13,046 nt of DNA from an uncultured Halioglobus sp. (lineage in GTDB: Bacteria > Pseudomonadota > Gammaproteobacteria > Pseudomonadales > Halieaceae). Below the pieces are notes generated by a model. The model did not search any database and was not told the DNA's origin. It was given only the letters and a program-made list of their open reading frames with translations. Of this stretch, positions 1-6,876 are shown piece after piece (within the stretch, counting starts at the first letter, position 1; every line of letters starts with the position of its first letter). Made by a program: the position numbers and the translations under genes. The stretch lies in NCBI GenBank assembly GCA_905480565.1, contig CAJQQW010000131.1:1-13046 (forward strand), given 5' to 3'.

Positions 1-2
1 GC

Positions 3-98
3 TCTACCATTGTGTATGCCACCATGCAGGCGACCGGCATGGTCAACGACCATACGACAGACTGCTTCCGCCACAGTGAATGCCGTCAACTGTCCTAG
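3..98 (+). CDS. tag: DNA-3-methyladenine glycosylase I, C-terminal end (partial)
   Basis: This is the last 31 codons and TAG stop of a gene that enters from the left edge. The frame reads STIVYATMQATGMVNDHTTD and then CFRHSECRQLS. It resembles the C-terminus of E. coli Tag, whose corresponding segment runs TTICYSFMQACGLVNDHVVG (recalled from memory). Tag removes 3-methyladenine from alkylated DNA as the first step of base-excision repair. In E. coli Tag the last two zinc ligands are a His and a Cys four residues later in the NDHxxxC segment. Both are present here (His at 51-53, Cys at 63-65). The remaining roughly 85% of the protein lies outside the window, so its integrity cannot be judged. 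The MATE gene begins 57 bases downstream on the same strand. Confidence 0.82.
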   Translation, partial: STIVYATMQATGMVNDHTTDCFRHSECRQLS

Positions 99-155
99 CC
101 CAGCACCCGTGGTAATAAAGTGCTAACATTGCGCCCCCCGAAGTGAGAATCCCCC

Positions 156-1511
156 TTGTCTGCATCCACGAGTGAAAATCCGCTCTCATCCAGCCGCCAT
201 GTTTGGCAACTGGCCTGGCCGACGATTATCTCCAATCTGTTATTTACCACCGTGGGGTTTGTACACATCAAGATAGTGGCCGAACTCGGAACAACGTCCG
301 TTGCGGCAGTTACCACCGGTCACCGGGTGTTTTTCCTGATTCAGGCGATCCTGATGGGCGTCTCGGTAGCTGCGACCGCGATGATTGCTCGCAGCTGGGG
401 TGCGAAGCAGATCCGGCAAGCGGAGCTGGTCTCCTGGATTTCGCTGGTGCTCTCGGTTTCACTGGCCGCGATCCTCAGCATCCCGGTACTCATCATCCCC
501 ACTCAAATCGCCGGGCTGTTCGGCCTGGACGCTGAAACCACCCGATTGTCTGCCGAGTTCATATTCTGGCTGGGCCTGTTTAATGTGTTTGCAGCAATCA
601 ATATGATGCTGGGAACAGCGCTGCGTGCGACAGGCGACGTTATTACTCCGCTGTGGTTTCTGATATTTAGCTCCGCACTCAACATGGTGTTCGCCTATAT
701 GCTGGCCTTCGGCACCGGTCCCTTGCCCCAGATGGGCGTAGCCGGTGTTTCACTGGGGGGCAGCTTCGGTGCGGCGCTGATCACAATCGCTTTTGTGATG
801 TTCTGGTGGCGCGGTGCCTTTAATCTGAAACCGGCCAAGTGGGCGCCTATTGACTGGTCAATTACACGCCAGTTCATGTCCATCGGCGGGCCAGCGGTGC
901 TTGAGCAGGGCATCGTACAACTCGCCTTTCTGGCTTTTTTCGCCATCATTGCCAACTATGGCACTGAGGCCTATGCCGCCTACGGTATAGGCATCACCCT
1001 TGTCGCGTTCTCCATTGTTATCGGGTTTGGCTTCGGCATCGCCACCGCCACCATCGTCGGGCAGCAACTAGGGGCAGGACAACCCGATTTAGCCATAAAA
1101 GCCGTATCCCGCTCCCTGCGTATGGCGCTGGCAGCGATGACCACACTGTCAATTCTGCTCGCCTTGTTCGCGCAGGAACTGGCCGCCTTCATGATCGACG
1201 ATCCGGAGGTCATCCATTTGACCGTCGTATTCATGTACATGATTGCAATCGCACAACCACTGATGGCGTTTGAATTCACACTGGGCGGCGCTCTCCGCGG
1301 CGCCGGCGATACCCGCTTCCCCCTCATTGCCACTTTCTGCGGCATCATCATTGGGCGACTTCTGACAGCCCTCACATTCCTCTGGCTGGACCTGTCCGTT
1401 TACTGGATTTTCGCTGTGATGCCACTGGACTACGTCATCAAGACGACAATGCTCATCTACCGCTTCCGGTCTCGAAAATGGCTGGATGTGAAGTTCGATC
1501 TCGATCATTAA
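156..1511 (+). CDS. MATE family efflux transporter (NorM/DinF-like)
   Basis: A 451-residue, strongly hydrophobic inner-membrane protein with about twelve predicted membrane spans, the usual size and topology for MATE transporters. These exchange Na+ or H+ for cationic drugs or metabolites. The two-fold repeat is visible: the first half has LGTALRATGDVITPLWF (about residues 151-167) and the second has LGGALRGAGDTRFPLIA at the equivalent place, the conserved G-A-(L)-R-(A/G)-x-GDT signature of the family. The N-terminus fits the usual short cytoplasmic lead before the first helix (VWQLAWPTIISNLLF). The start is TTG at 156: a TGA in frame at 144-146 blocks any longer version, and no ATG or GTG lies near the first helix. 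Shine-Dalgarno support is weak (GTGAG about 9 bases upstream). TGCTAACAT at 121-129 could be an extended -10 element. Substrate is unknown; the following TetR gene suggests, but does not prove, drug- or lipid-responsive control. Confidence 0.94.
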   Translation: MSASTSENPLSSSRHVWQLAWPTIISNLLFTTVGFVHIKIVAELGTTSVAAVTTGHRVFFLIQAILMGVSVAATAMIARSWGAKQIRQAELVSWISLVLSVSLAAILSIPVLIIPTQIAGLFGLDAETTRLSAEFIFWLGLFNVFAAINMMLGTALRATGDVITPLWFLIFSSALNMVFAYMLAFGTGPLPQMGVAGVSLGGSFGAALITIAFVMFWWRGAFNLKPAKWAPIDWSITRQFMSIGGPAVLEQGIVQLAFLAFFAIIANYGTEAYAAYGIGITLVAFSIVIGFGFGIATATIVGQQLGAGQPDLAIKAVSRSLRMALAAMTTLSILLALFAQELAAFMIDDPEVIHLTVVFMYMIAIAQPLMAFEFTLGGALRGAGDTRFPLIATFCGIIIGRLLTALTFLWLDLSVYWIFAVMPLDYVIKTTMLIYRFRSRKWLDVKFDLDH

Positions 1512-1525
1512 CACCGCGGATTTTA

Positions 1526-1554
1526 TAGACAGCGACAAAAAAAATACTTAAAGT
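1526..1554 (+). promoter_or_regulatory. Candidate sigma-70 promoter for the tetR-tesB pair
   Basis: The 91-base gap between the MATE stop and the TetR start is distinctly AT-rich. It contains TAGACA (1526-1531, five of six matches to TTGACA), a 17-base spacer that includes a run of eight A (1537-1544), and TAAAGT (1549-1554, four of six matches to TATAAT). Spacing is ideal but the -10 match is modest. No clear inverted-repeat operator is visible, so autoregulation by the TetR protein cannot be shown from the sequence. Confidence 0.3.
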
Positions 1555-1602
1555 TGGAATTGCACAAAAAACAGTAGGCCGTCAGCCGCCGAACCCCTGA
1601 TC

Positions 1603-2904
1603 ATGACCTCCGATAACGCCTTAAAAAACAGCGGCGGGCCCTCCCCGTTTAACCGCACCGCGCAGCACGATGCAAAGCGCAGCGCGATCCTGTCGCAGGC
1701 GGCCAAACTGTTTAACTATCAGGGGTCGCGGGGCACAACGCTGCAAGACATAGCGTCCAGCCTCGGGCTGACCAAAACGAGCCTCTATTACTATGTAAAG
1801 ACCAAAGAAGATTTGATCTACCAGTGCTACCGCGTGGCCTTGGAGCATCATCACAGCGCACTCGATAAGATTGAGCAAGACACCACGGACCCGCGCGCGC
1901 GTGCTGCAGGTTTTCTGAAACAACATTTCGTCAGTTGGGGAGCAGCCAGGAACGGGACCGGCCCTCATATTGCTGCCCTCATGGAAATCGCCGCACTGAA
2001 GGGACAACATAAAGAGGAAATCGAAGCTCAATATATTGCACTGTTCAAGCGCGTCCGGGACAACATTCGCACGGGCGTCGCAGAGGGCTCGCTAAGGCCT
2101 TGCGAAAGCACGGCGACAACACGGGCTATTATGGGCTCACTCGATTGGACGTTCTTTTGGCTGCACGGCATGCCGTTGGAACAACTGGAGGCTACGGCAC
2201 AAGCGGCACTTGATATTCTTGCCAACGGACTGGCCAGCACGGAGCCGCTGCACACCGTCCAACTGGAAACGCCCAGTAAAGGCGCTAACGAGTCGCTTGA
2301 GGGCTTTAATCGAGAGGAGACAAACCGCCTCAAACAGGAAGCCTTTTACAAAACTGGCACACGCTTTTTCAACCGCAGAGGCTTCAACGGCGCGTCTCTG
2401 GATGAAATTGCAGAAGACCTGAAAGTCTCCAAAGGCGCGTTCTACTACCATATCAAAAGCAAGGAAGATTTGCTGTTGAGCTGCTACAAACGCTCTCTCG
2501 ACATTCTCGGGGACATTCATGACCGCGCTGACAGGGGCAGCGATTGCGGCCTGATCAAGGCAGAGCGCATCTGCCTCGAAGCCTTCAGGGTACAAATATC
2601 AGCAGACGGACCATTGATCCGCTACAACACCATTACCGCGCTACCCGTGGCTCGCAGGCACGAAATTCTCAAACAAACAGATGCACTCAATGCCCACTTC
2701 GGACAACTGTTAGAGCAAGGCATTGAAGACGGCAGTGTCAGGCCCATCAATATTTTTATTGCCCGGCAGCTAATTGCCGGTGCGATCAACGCCGCCATGG
2801 ATATCGGCAAGTGGCGCGCAGTAGACGACACTGAAAGCGCCGCTATCGACTATTTCAACGTATTGTTTAACGGCCTGCTGCCTCGTGCAGACGCCGCAGA
2901 CTAA
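1603..2904 (+). CDS. Double TetR/AcrR-family regulator (two TetR units in one chain)
   Basis: A 433-residue protein, about twice the usual TetR length of 190-220. It contains two complete N-terminal DNA-binding domains. The first spans about residues 25-72, with recognition region TSLYYYVKTKEDL (59-71). The second spans about 243-291, with GAFYYHIKSKEDL (278-290). Each has the TetR pattern of a helix-turn-helix followed by the conserved Y-(Y/H)-(V/I)-K-(T/S)-KEDL turn, and each is followed by about 140 residues of helical ligand/dimer domain. The linker near 210-240 is polar. This architecture suggests one chain acts like a covalent TetR dimer or binds two operators. The start is ATG at 1603 with no good Shine-Dalgarno. 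tesB starts 19 bases after its stop, or overlaps it if an upstream GTG is used, so the pair is probably one transcript. Target genes are unknown; tesB and the upstream MATE gene are the natural candidates. Confidence 0.94.
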   Translation: MTSDNALKNSGGPSPFNRTAQHDAKRSAILSQAAKLFNYQGSRGTTLQDIASSLGLTKTSLYYYVKTKEDLIYQCYRVALEHHHSALDKIEQDTTDPRARAAGFLKQHFVSWGAARNGTGPHIAALMEIAALKGQHKEEIEAQYIALFKRVRDNIRTGVAEGSLRPCESTATTRAIMGSLDWTFFWLHGMPLEQLEATAQAALDILANGLASTEPLHTVQLETPSKGANESLEGFNREETNRLKQEAFYKTGTRFFNRRGFNGASLDEIAEDLKVSKGAFYYHIKSKEDLLLSCYKRSLDILGDIHDRADRGSDCGLIKAERICLEAFRVQISADGPLIRYNTITALPVARRHEILKQTDALNAHFGQLLEQGIEDGSVRPINIFIARQLIAGAINAAMDIGKWRAVDDTESAAIDYFNVLFNGLLPRADAAD

Positions 2905-2912
2905 TCAAAACC

Positions 2913-2917
2913 AGGAG
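2913..2917 (+). promoter_or_regulatory. Ribosome-binding site deciding the tesB start
   Basis: AGGAG lies six bases before the GTG at 2924. It supports that codon over the longer in-frame GTG at 2885, which lies inside the upstream regulator gene and would add 13 Gln/Asn-rich residues with no counterpart in E. coli TesB. Confidence 0.65.
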
Positions 2918-2923
2918 CAGCAA

Positions 2924-3778
2924 GTGGCTACAGATCTCGACAAACTACTCAGTTTTCTCATTGTTGAGCAAATCGGCGAAGATTTATTTCGGGGTACCAG
3001 TCCACCTCGGCCACGGCGAGTTTTTGGCGGCCAGGTAGCAGCGCAAGCATTGGATGCGGCAACACGCACCGTGGACAAGGATCGTCTGGCCCACGCCATG
3101 CACGCTTATTTCCTGCGTCCGGGTGATCCCGCGAAAGACATTCAATTTGAGGTAGAGCGGCGGCGTGACGGCCGCAGCTTTACGACCCGCGACGTGGTCG
3201 CAAGACAGGCCGGTGTCGCCATCTTTAACACCTCAATTTCCTTTCATATACACGAAGAAGGCCTGGAGCATAACGCAGAAATGCCCGACGTACCTGGCCC
3301 GGAGGGTCTGGAGGCTGATCATGCTCGCTGGGCGCGTCTGGCAGAGCAATACCCGGATCGATTCGACCCGCCGTTGCGACAGCCTATCGAAAGACGTCCG
3401 GTAGACCCAAGGGATTTTCTCAACAACGAGATTCGCGAGCCACAGCAAAACATCTGGTTTCGGGCCATAGGTGACCTCGGCGAAGACCCGCGCCGTCACC
3501 AGATCCTACTCACATTCATGTCGGACTTTGGCTTACTCGGCACAACACTCATGCCGCACCCACATCATGGCTTTGATAAAGACATGCAGTCAGCCAGCCT
3601 CGACCACGCTCTCAGGTTCCACCAGCCCTTCCGCGCAGACGAATACCTGCTTTACTCCCTGGACAGCCCGGTTGGTGCCGGCGGTCGCGGCTTCGCCCGC
3701 GGTAGTTTCTATTCACAAGACGGGCGACTGGTCGCCTCCACTGCGCAAGAATGCCTGATCAGGGTTCGTCAGGACTAG
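2924..3778 (+). CDS. tesB: Acyl-CoA thioesterase II
   Basis: A 284-residue double-hotdog thioesterase (E. coli TesB is 286) that hydrolyses acyl-CoA to free fatty acid and CoA in the cytoplasm. The N-terminal hotdog carries RRVFGGQVAAQAL (31-43) and AHAMHAYFLRPGD (56-68), both close to the E. coli protein. The C-terminal hotdog carries the catalytic network: D201 in MSDFGLL, S225 in SASLDHALRFH, and Q275 in STAQECLIR. These match Asp204, Thr228 and Gln278 of E. coli TesB, with Ser in place of Thr, a conservative change that keeps the hydroxyl. The start at GTG 2924 is chosen because AGGAG precedes it and the length then fits; an in-frame GTG at 2885 is possible but unlikely. The gene follows the double TetR regulator closely, which suggests regulated acyl-CoA turnover. 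Its TAG stop lies inside the CTAG shared with the convergent phosphatase gene. Confidence 0.95.
   Translation: MATDLDKLLSFLIVEQIGEDLFRGTSPPRPRRVFGGQVAAQALDAATRTVDKDRLAHAMHAYFLRPGDPAKDIQFEVERRRDGRSFTTRDVVARQAGVAIFNTSISFHIHEEGLEHNAEMPDVPGPEGLEADHARWARLAEQYPDRFDPPLRQPIERRPVDPRDFLNNEIREPQQNIWFRAIGDLGEDPRRHQILLTFMSDFGLLGTTLMPHPHHGFDKDMQSASLDHALRFHQPFRADEYLLYSLDSPVGAGGRGFARGSFYSQDGRLVASTAQECLIRVRQD
3775..3778. other. Shared CTAG: stop codons of two convergent genes
   Basis: The self-complementary tetramer CTAG contains the TAG of tesB on the plus strand (3776-3778) and the TAG of the phosphatase gene on the minus strand (3777-3775). The two coding regions therefore overlap tail to tail by four bases, and there is no room for a terminator between them. 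Confidence 0.9.
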
Positions 3779-4323
3779 TTAACCACGGTCTGCATCTGAC
3801 GACCTTCGCTGACCAGTTCCAGCGAGTCACCCTTGTGTACGAGGTGCGTAACGGAGCCATTATCAGGCCAGAAACACAGCGTTTCTGCTTGACCGGTGAC
3901 CTGCCCCACCACCGCATTAATCACCAGAAAATGCGTAAACACCGCGGCCGGGCGATCCAGTTGCAGTAGCTGGTGGAGCGCAGTCCTGCGCCAGGCATGC
4001 AGATTTTCTTCCTGCTCAGACCATTGCTGCTGCATAAAACGCCGCAACCAGGCCGGACGCTCGGTTAACGGAACAGGCGCAGGAATTTCACGAAACGCGT
4101 CGCGCTGGTCAAGATCCTGCCCAAAGTGCAGCGCCAGCGGTGCGGCGGTTTCCAGGGCACGTTGCAATGGACTGCTCAGGAGGTGGCAATCAGGTGGCAG
4201 CTGTAAAGCTAGTTCATCGGCCACCGTTTGGGCCTGCCGCCGACCCAGTTCGCTCAACCCGGGATCCGACGCCACGCCCCAACTGGCTGCCGCTTCACCA
4301 TGCCTGACAAGAAAAATATCGAT
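3775..4323 (-). CDS. Histidine phosphatase family protein, start codon not canonical
   Basis: About 182 residues of the histidine phosphatase (phosphoglycerate mutase/SixA-like) superfamily, which uses a phosphohistidine intermediate. The frame contains DIFLVRHGEAAASWG with the active RHG (Arg at 4305-4303, His at 4302-4300). SSPLQRALETAAPLA follows with the second Arg, then REIPAP with the acidic residue, and VFTHFLVIN with the second His, so the catalytic set is complete. The start is the problem. The first GTG (4275) lies after the RHG motif and would remove it, and no ATG, GTG or TTG exists upstream in frame before a TGA at 4359-4357. Option one is an ATC at 4323 preceded by an AGGGGGG run at good spacing, which gives the usual short N-terminus. 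Option two is ATG 4360, with GGAG nine bases before it, joined by removing one base from the G6 run (4335-4330 on this strand). The substrate is unknown. The gene starts around the end of the preceding phosphatase gene. Confidence 0.72.
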   Translation of the reverse strand: MDIFLVRHGEAAASWGVASDPGLSELGRRQAQTVADELALQLPPDCHLLSSPLQRALETAAPLALHFGQDLDQRDAFREIPAPVPLTERPAWLRRFMQQQWSEQEENLHAWRRTALHQLLQLDRPAAVFTHFLVINAVVGQVTGQAETLCFWPDNGSVTHLVHKGDSLELVSEGRQMQTVVN

Positions 4324-4334
4324 GAACCGCCCCC

Positions 4335-5042
4335 CTAGCGATAAGTGACAAGGTTTTCATCTTGCTGTGCTCCGAGTACACGAAGAAACGAGCAGTCGTT
4401 GTAGTACGACAAGGAGACTTTCGAGCTGTTGTAAAAAAGCTGCGTCACCGAGCAGTTGAATACGGGTTCATAAAATTGATAGGTCTGATCGCCTCCCAGT
4501 CCCAACACATCGGCGACGATGGTCGCCAGCGTGCCACCGGACGCAAAAATGCCTACCGTTTTACCTGCACCCTGCTCCCGGATTACGTCGGCAAGTGCCT
4601 GGCGGACACCTTGCGAATAATCCGCCCAACTAGTCAGACGAGTATCGCTACAAGCGGGCGAAACCCAGTAATTGAACACTGCCTCAATCACTTTTTGATA
4701 GTCCTTGCCGGAACTCAAACCCCTGTCTACAAGGGCCTGTATTTTGGGGTTCGTTTTTACCACCTCCGGCACCAGGTACTTTACCTGCTCATCGTTTTCT
4801 ATTTCGTTGAAACGAGGATCAATATGATGCGCGATTTCAGCGGGCTGACTGGCTATCGCCAAACGCGCTGTCTCGCGCTGCCGCGACAAGTCACCGCTAT
4901 ACACAGCATCAAAAACAACACCGGTATCCCGAAAGTACGTTCCTGTCACCTCCGCCTGACGACAACCCAGATCAGAGAGCTTGTCGTAGTTTTCTGCGCC
5001 AAAAGAGGCTTGCCCATGACGTACAAGATAAATTGTCGCCAT
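4335..5042 (-). CDS. Histidine phosphatase family protein, second histidine replaced
   Basis: A 235-residue member of the histidine phosphatase superfamily. The N-terminus IYLVRHGQASFG carries the phosphorylatable His9 in RHG (8-10), and YSGDLSRQRETA (48-59) carries the second phosphate-binding Arg (R54). NEIEND (79-84) offers the acidic residue E80 or E82. Where family members usually have a second His, in an (S/T)HG-like turn after a hydrophobic strand, this protein reads VGIFASGGTLA (163-173), with Ser168 in place of His. I recall a subgroup with an SGG turn, so this may be a natural variant rather than damage. The substrate cannot be told from sequence. Its ATG overlaps the aceK stop by one base (TGATG), indicating translational coupling to aceK. 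The Shine-Dalgarno is weak (GGAA). A second, shorter family member follows directly downstream. Confidence 0.92.
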   Translation of the reverse strand: MATIYLVRHGQASFGAENYDKLSDLGCRQAEVTGTYFRDTGVVFDAVYSGDLSRQRETARLAIASQPAEIAHHIDPRFNEIENDEQVKYLVPEVVKTNPKIQALVDRGLSSGKDYQKVIEAVFNYWVSPACSDTRLTSWADYSQGVRQALADVIREQGAGKTVGIFASGGTLATIVADVLGLGGDQTYQFYEPVFNCSVTQLFYNSSKVSLSYYNDCSFLRVLGAQQDENLVTYR

Positions 5043-6820
5043 CAGGCGATTTCCGCTTCAGTCAGGCGCCGATCAAAACGCAATTCGCGGCGGTAGGGGA
5101 AAAAATCTTCAACGTGCCCAGTGCGAATACGCTCCTGCAAGTCTTGCCAGAACACAGCATCGTAGATATCGCTATGCAAAGTATCAAACACCTGCCGAGC
5201 ACGTTGATTGCCGGAAAAAAACAGGGAAAACTCTTCCGGAAAAATATCATTGGCCCTCACTGTGTACCATGGCTTGCTCGACATCTCATCCTCTTCATTG
5301 CGGGGCTCGGGTATGCGCCGGAAGTTACAGTCTGTTAGCGGTTGAATTTCATCATAATCATAAAACACAACACGGCCGTGCCGGGTCACGCCAAAATTCT
5401 TGAGCAGCATATCTCCGGGAAATATATTCGCAGCGGCCAGCTGCTTGATGGCATTCCCATACTCGTCCATTACCGCCCCGACCTGCTCGTCCGTTGCGTC
5501 CTGCAAATAGAGGTTTAGCGGCGTCATACGTCGCTCCACATAGACATGCTTGATCACCAGCGTCTTGCCATGCTCCTCAATAACCGTGGGCGCCACCTCA
5601 CGCAGTTCTTCCATTAATGCTTCTGAAAAACGTTCTCTGGCAAAAGCGAGGCCTTTGAACTCCTGCGTGTCTGCCATGCGCCCGGCCCTGTCCCATCGCT
5701 TCACCAACGCATACTTGGCCTTTACCTGCTCTCGTGTCATGTCTTTTGGCGGCGTAAAGCGATCCTTGATAACCTTGAATACGAAATCATAGGACGGCAG
5801 GGTGAATACCGTCATCACCATGCCCTTGATGCCTGGCGCAATATTGAACTGGTCGTGGGTCCCTCGCATATGCCGAAATGCACAACGATAGTAGTAGGTC
5901 TTTCCGTGCTTGTTGTGCCCAATCGCGCTGTAAATTTCAGAGATAGGCTTTGCCGGCATGAGTTGCTGAAGAAAGAGAACGCACTGAGCGGGTATTGATG
6001 CATCCACCAGAAAATAGGCCCGGGTAAAACTGAACAGCACACTCACCCGGTCGGAGCCGAACAGAATCGTATCGACATAAACACTGTCATTCTCACTGTG
6101 AAGAATAGGCAATACCATCGGCTCGGAACGGCCCTGACAGACAATCCTGCCTACGATATAGGCGCCCTTGTTACGAAAAAAATGAGGCTCAAGCACCTGA
6201 AATTCTGTATCAGGGCTATGCAGATCACCACGGCTGGCAAAGTAGCGCTCGAGGGCCCGCTCGATATGCTCGATATCGCGAGGCTTATCCTCATAGGGCA
6301 CGGTGAACGCGTAATCGTCGAGCAGCTGTCCCAACATACCGGTCATAGAATCCCCTGGCCGGTAAGTCCTGTATACCTTGCTTACGTCGGCAGGCGGCAT
6401 ATCGCCCTGAGGCGAAAACACAAAGGCGTACTCGTCACGAATTTTCTGGTGACTGAATACCGCACAGTACATCGAATTAAAATAGGTTTCTGCAATTTCG
6501 AAATTGTCGCGGCCGTCGATCAGGTCGGCGTAGATTTTTCTGGCTTCTCGCCAAAACTCCAGATGTTTTAATTCCTGGCCCGCCAGCAGCTTTACCGTTG
6601 CCAGCGTTTCGCGGGTGCTTGTCTTGTAAAGATTGATGCGCTCGATGGAGGCCTCACGCAGCCCCTGCCAGTCTGCATTTGCGAAACGGGAATTCGCAGC
6701 CAGCGTAATATTCTGGAAACGGGCAAAGTAAGATTCGAACCCATACAATATAGCGCGCGCAAAGCGCTCTCGCGTCTCCACCTGAACCCAACGCTCCCCG
6801 ATAACCAAGTGTTCAGTCAC
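5042..6820 (-). CDS. aceK: Isocitrate dehydrogenase kinase/phosphatase
   Basis: A 592-residue AceK (E. coli 578). This bifunctional cytoplasmic enzyme phosphorylates isocitrate dehydrogenase to shut it down on acetate or fatty acids, sending isocitrate to the glyoxylate bypass, and dephosphorylates it when carbon is plentiful. Residues 1-320 form the regulatory part and 320-592 the kinase-like part. The ATP region has PGIKGMVMTVF (329-339) and DFVFKVIKDRF with K349, matching Lys336 of E. coli. D384 in RMADTQEF matches Asp371. NIFPGDMLLKNFGV holds D470 (Asp457), and VVFYDYDEI holds the metal-binding D488 and D490. A constant shift of 13 residues against E. coli supports full conservation. The start is GTG at 6820, with no clear Shine-Dalgarno. 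aceA and aceB, its usual partners, are not in this window. The downstream phosphatase is coupled through TGATG. Growth on acetate or fatty acids would fit the nearby thioesterase. Confidence 0.98.
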   Translation of the reverse strand: MTEHLVIGERWVQVETRERFARAILYGFESYFARFQNITLAANSRFANADWQGLREASIERINLYKTSTRETLATVKLLAGQELKHLEFWREARKIYADLIDGRDNFEIAETYFNSMYCAVFSHQKIRDEYAFVFSPQGDMPPADVSKVYRTYRPGDSMTGMLGQLLDDYAFTVPYEDKPRDIEHIERALERYFASRGDLHSPDTEFQVLEPHFFRNKGAYIVGRIVCQGRSEPMVLPILHSENDSVYVDTILFGSDRVSVLFSFTRAYFLVDASIPAQCVLFLQQLMPAKPISEIYSAIGHNKHGKTYYYRCAFRHMRGTHDQFNIAPGIKGMVMTVFTLPSYDFVFKVIKDRFTPPKDMTREQVKAKYALVKRWDRAGRMADTQEFKGLAFARERFSEALMEELREVAPTVIEEHGKTLVIKHVYVERRMTPLNLYLQDATDEQVGAVMDEYGNAIKQLAAANIFPGDMLLKNFGVTRHGRVVFYDYDEIQPLTDCNFRRIPEPRNEEDEMSSKPWYTVRANDIFPEEFSLFFSGNQRARQVFDTLHSDIYDAVFWQDLQERIRTGHVEDFFPYRRELRFDRRLTEAEIA

Positions 6821-6853
6821 AGCGTATCAAATAATTGTCGGCGACTGCACGGA

Positions 6854-6867
6854 CAGTTTGCAAACTG
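6854..6867. repeat. Perfect 14-bp palindrome upstream of aceK
   Basis: CAGTTTGCAAACTG is a perfect inverted repeat with two 7-base arms and no spacer. It lies in the 56-base gap between the flavoprotein stop and the aceK start, 34-47 bases before the aceK start codon. It has no T-run, so it does not look like an intrinsic terminator. Its symmetry and position would suit a dimeric regulator binding site for aceK. A chance palindrome of this length is uncommon but cannot be excluded. Confidence 0.5.
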
Positions 6868-6876
6868 CGCAGAAGA

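Noticed and set aside
95..316. 73-codon minus-strand open frame at the left edge
   Set aside because: It overlaps the start of the MATE gene and its product matches nothing recognisable.
2885..2923. Longer N-terminus for TesB from GTG 2885
   Set aside because: It would add a Gln/Asn-rich stretch absent from E. coli TesB and overlap the regulator gene, whereas GTG 2924 has AGGAG at proper spacing.
4362..5096. 244-codon open frame on the plus strand, antisense to the first histidine phosphatase
   Set aside because: It mirrors a gene with clear family motifs on the other strand, its product has no recognisable domain, and its composition looks like a shadow frame.
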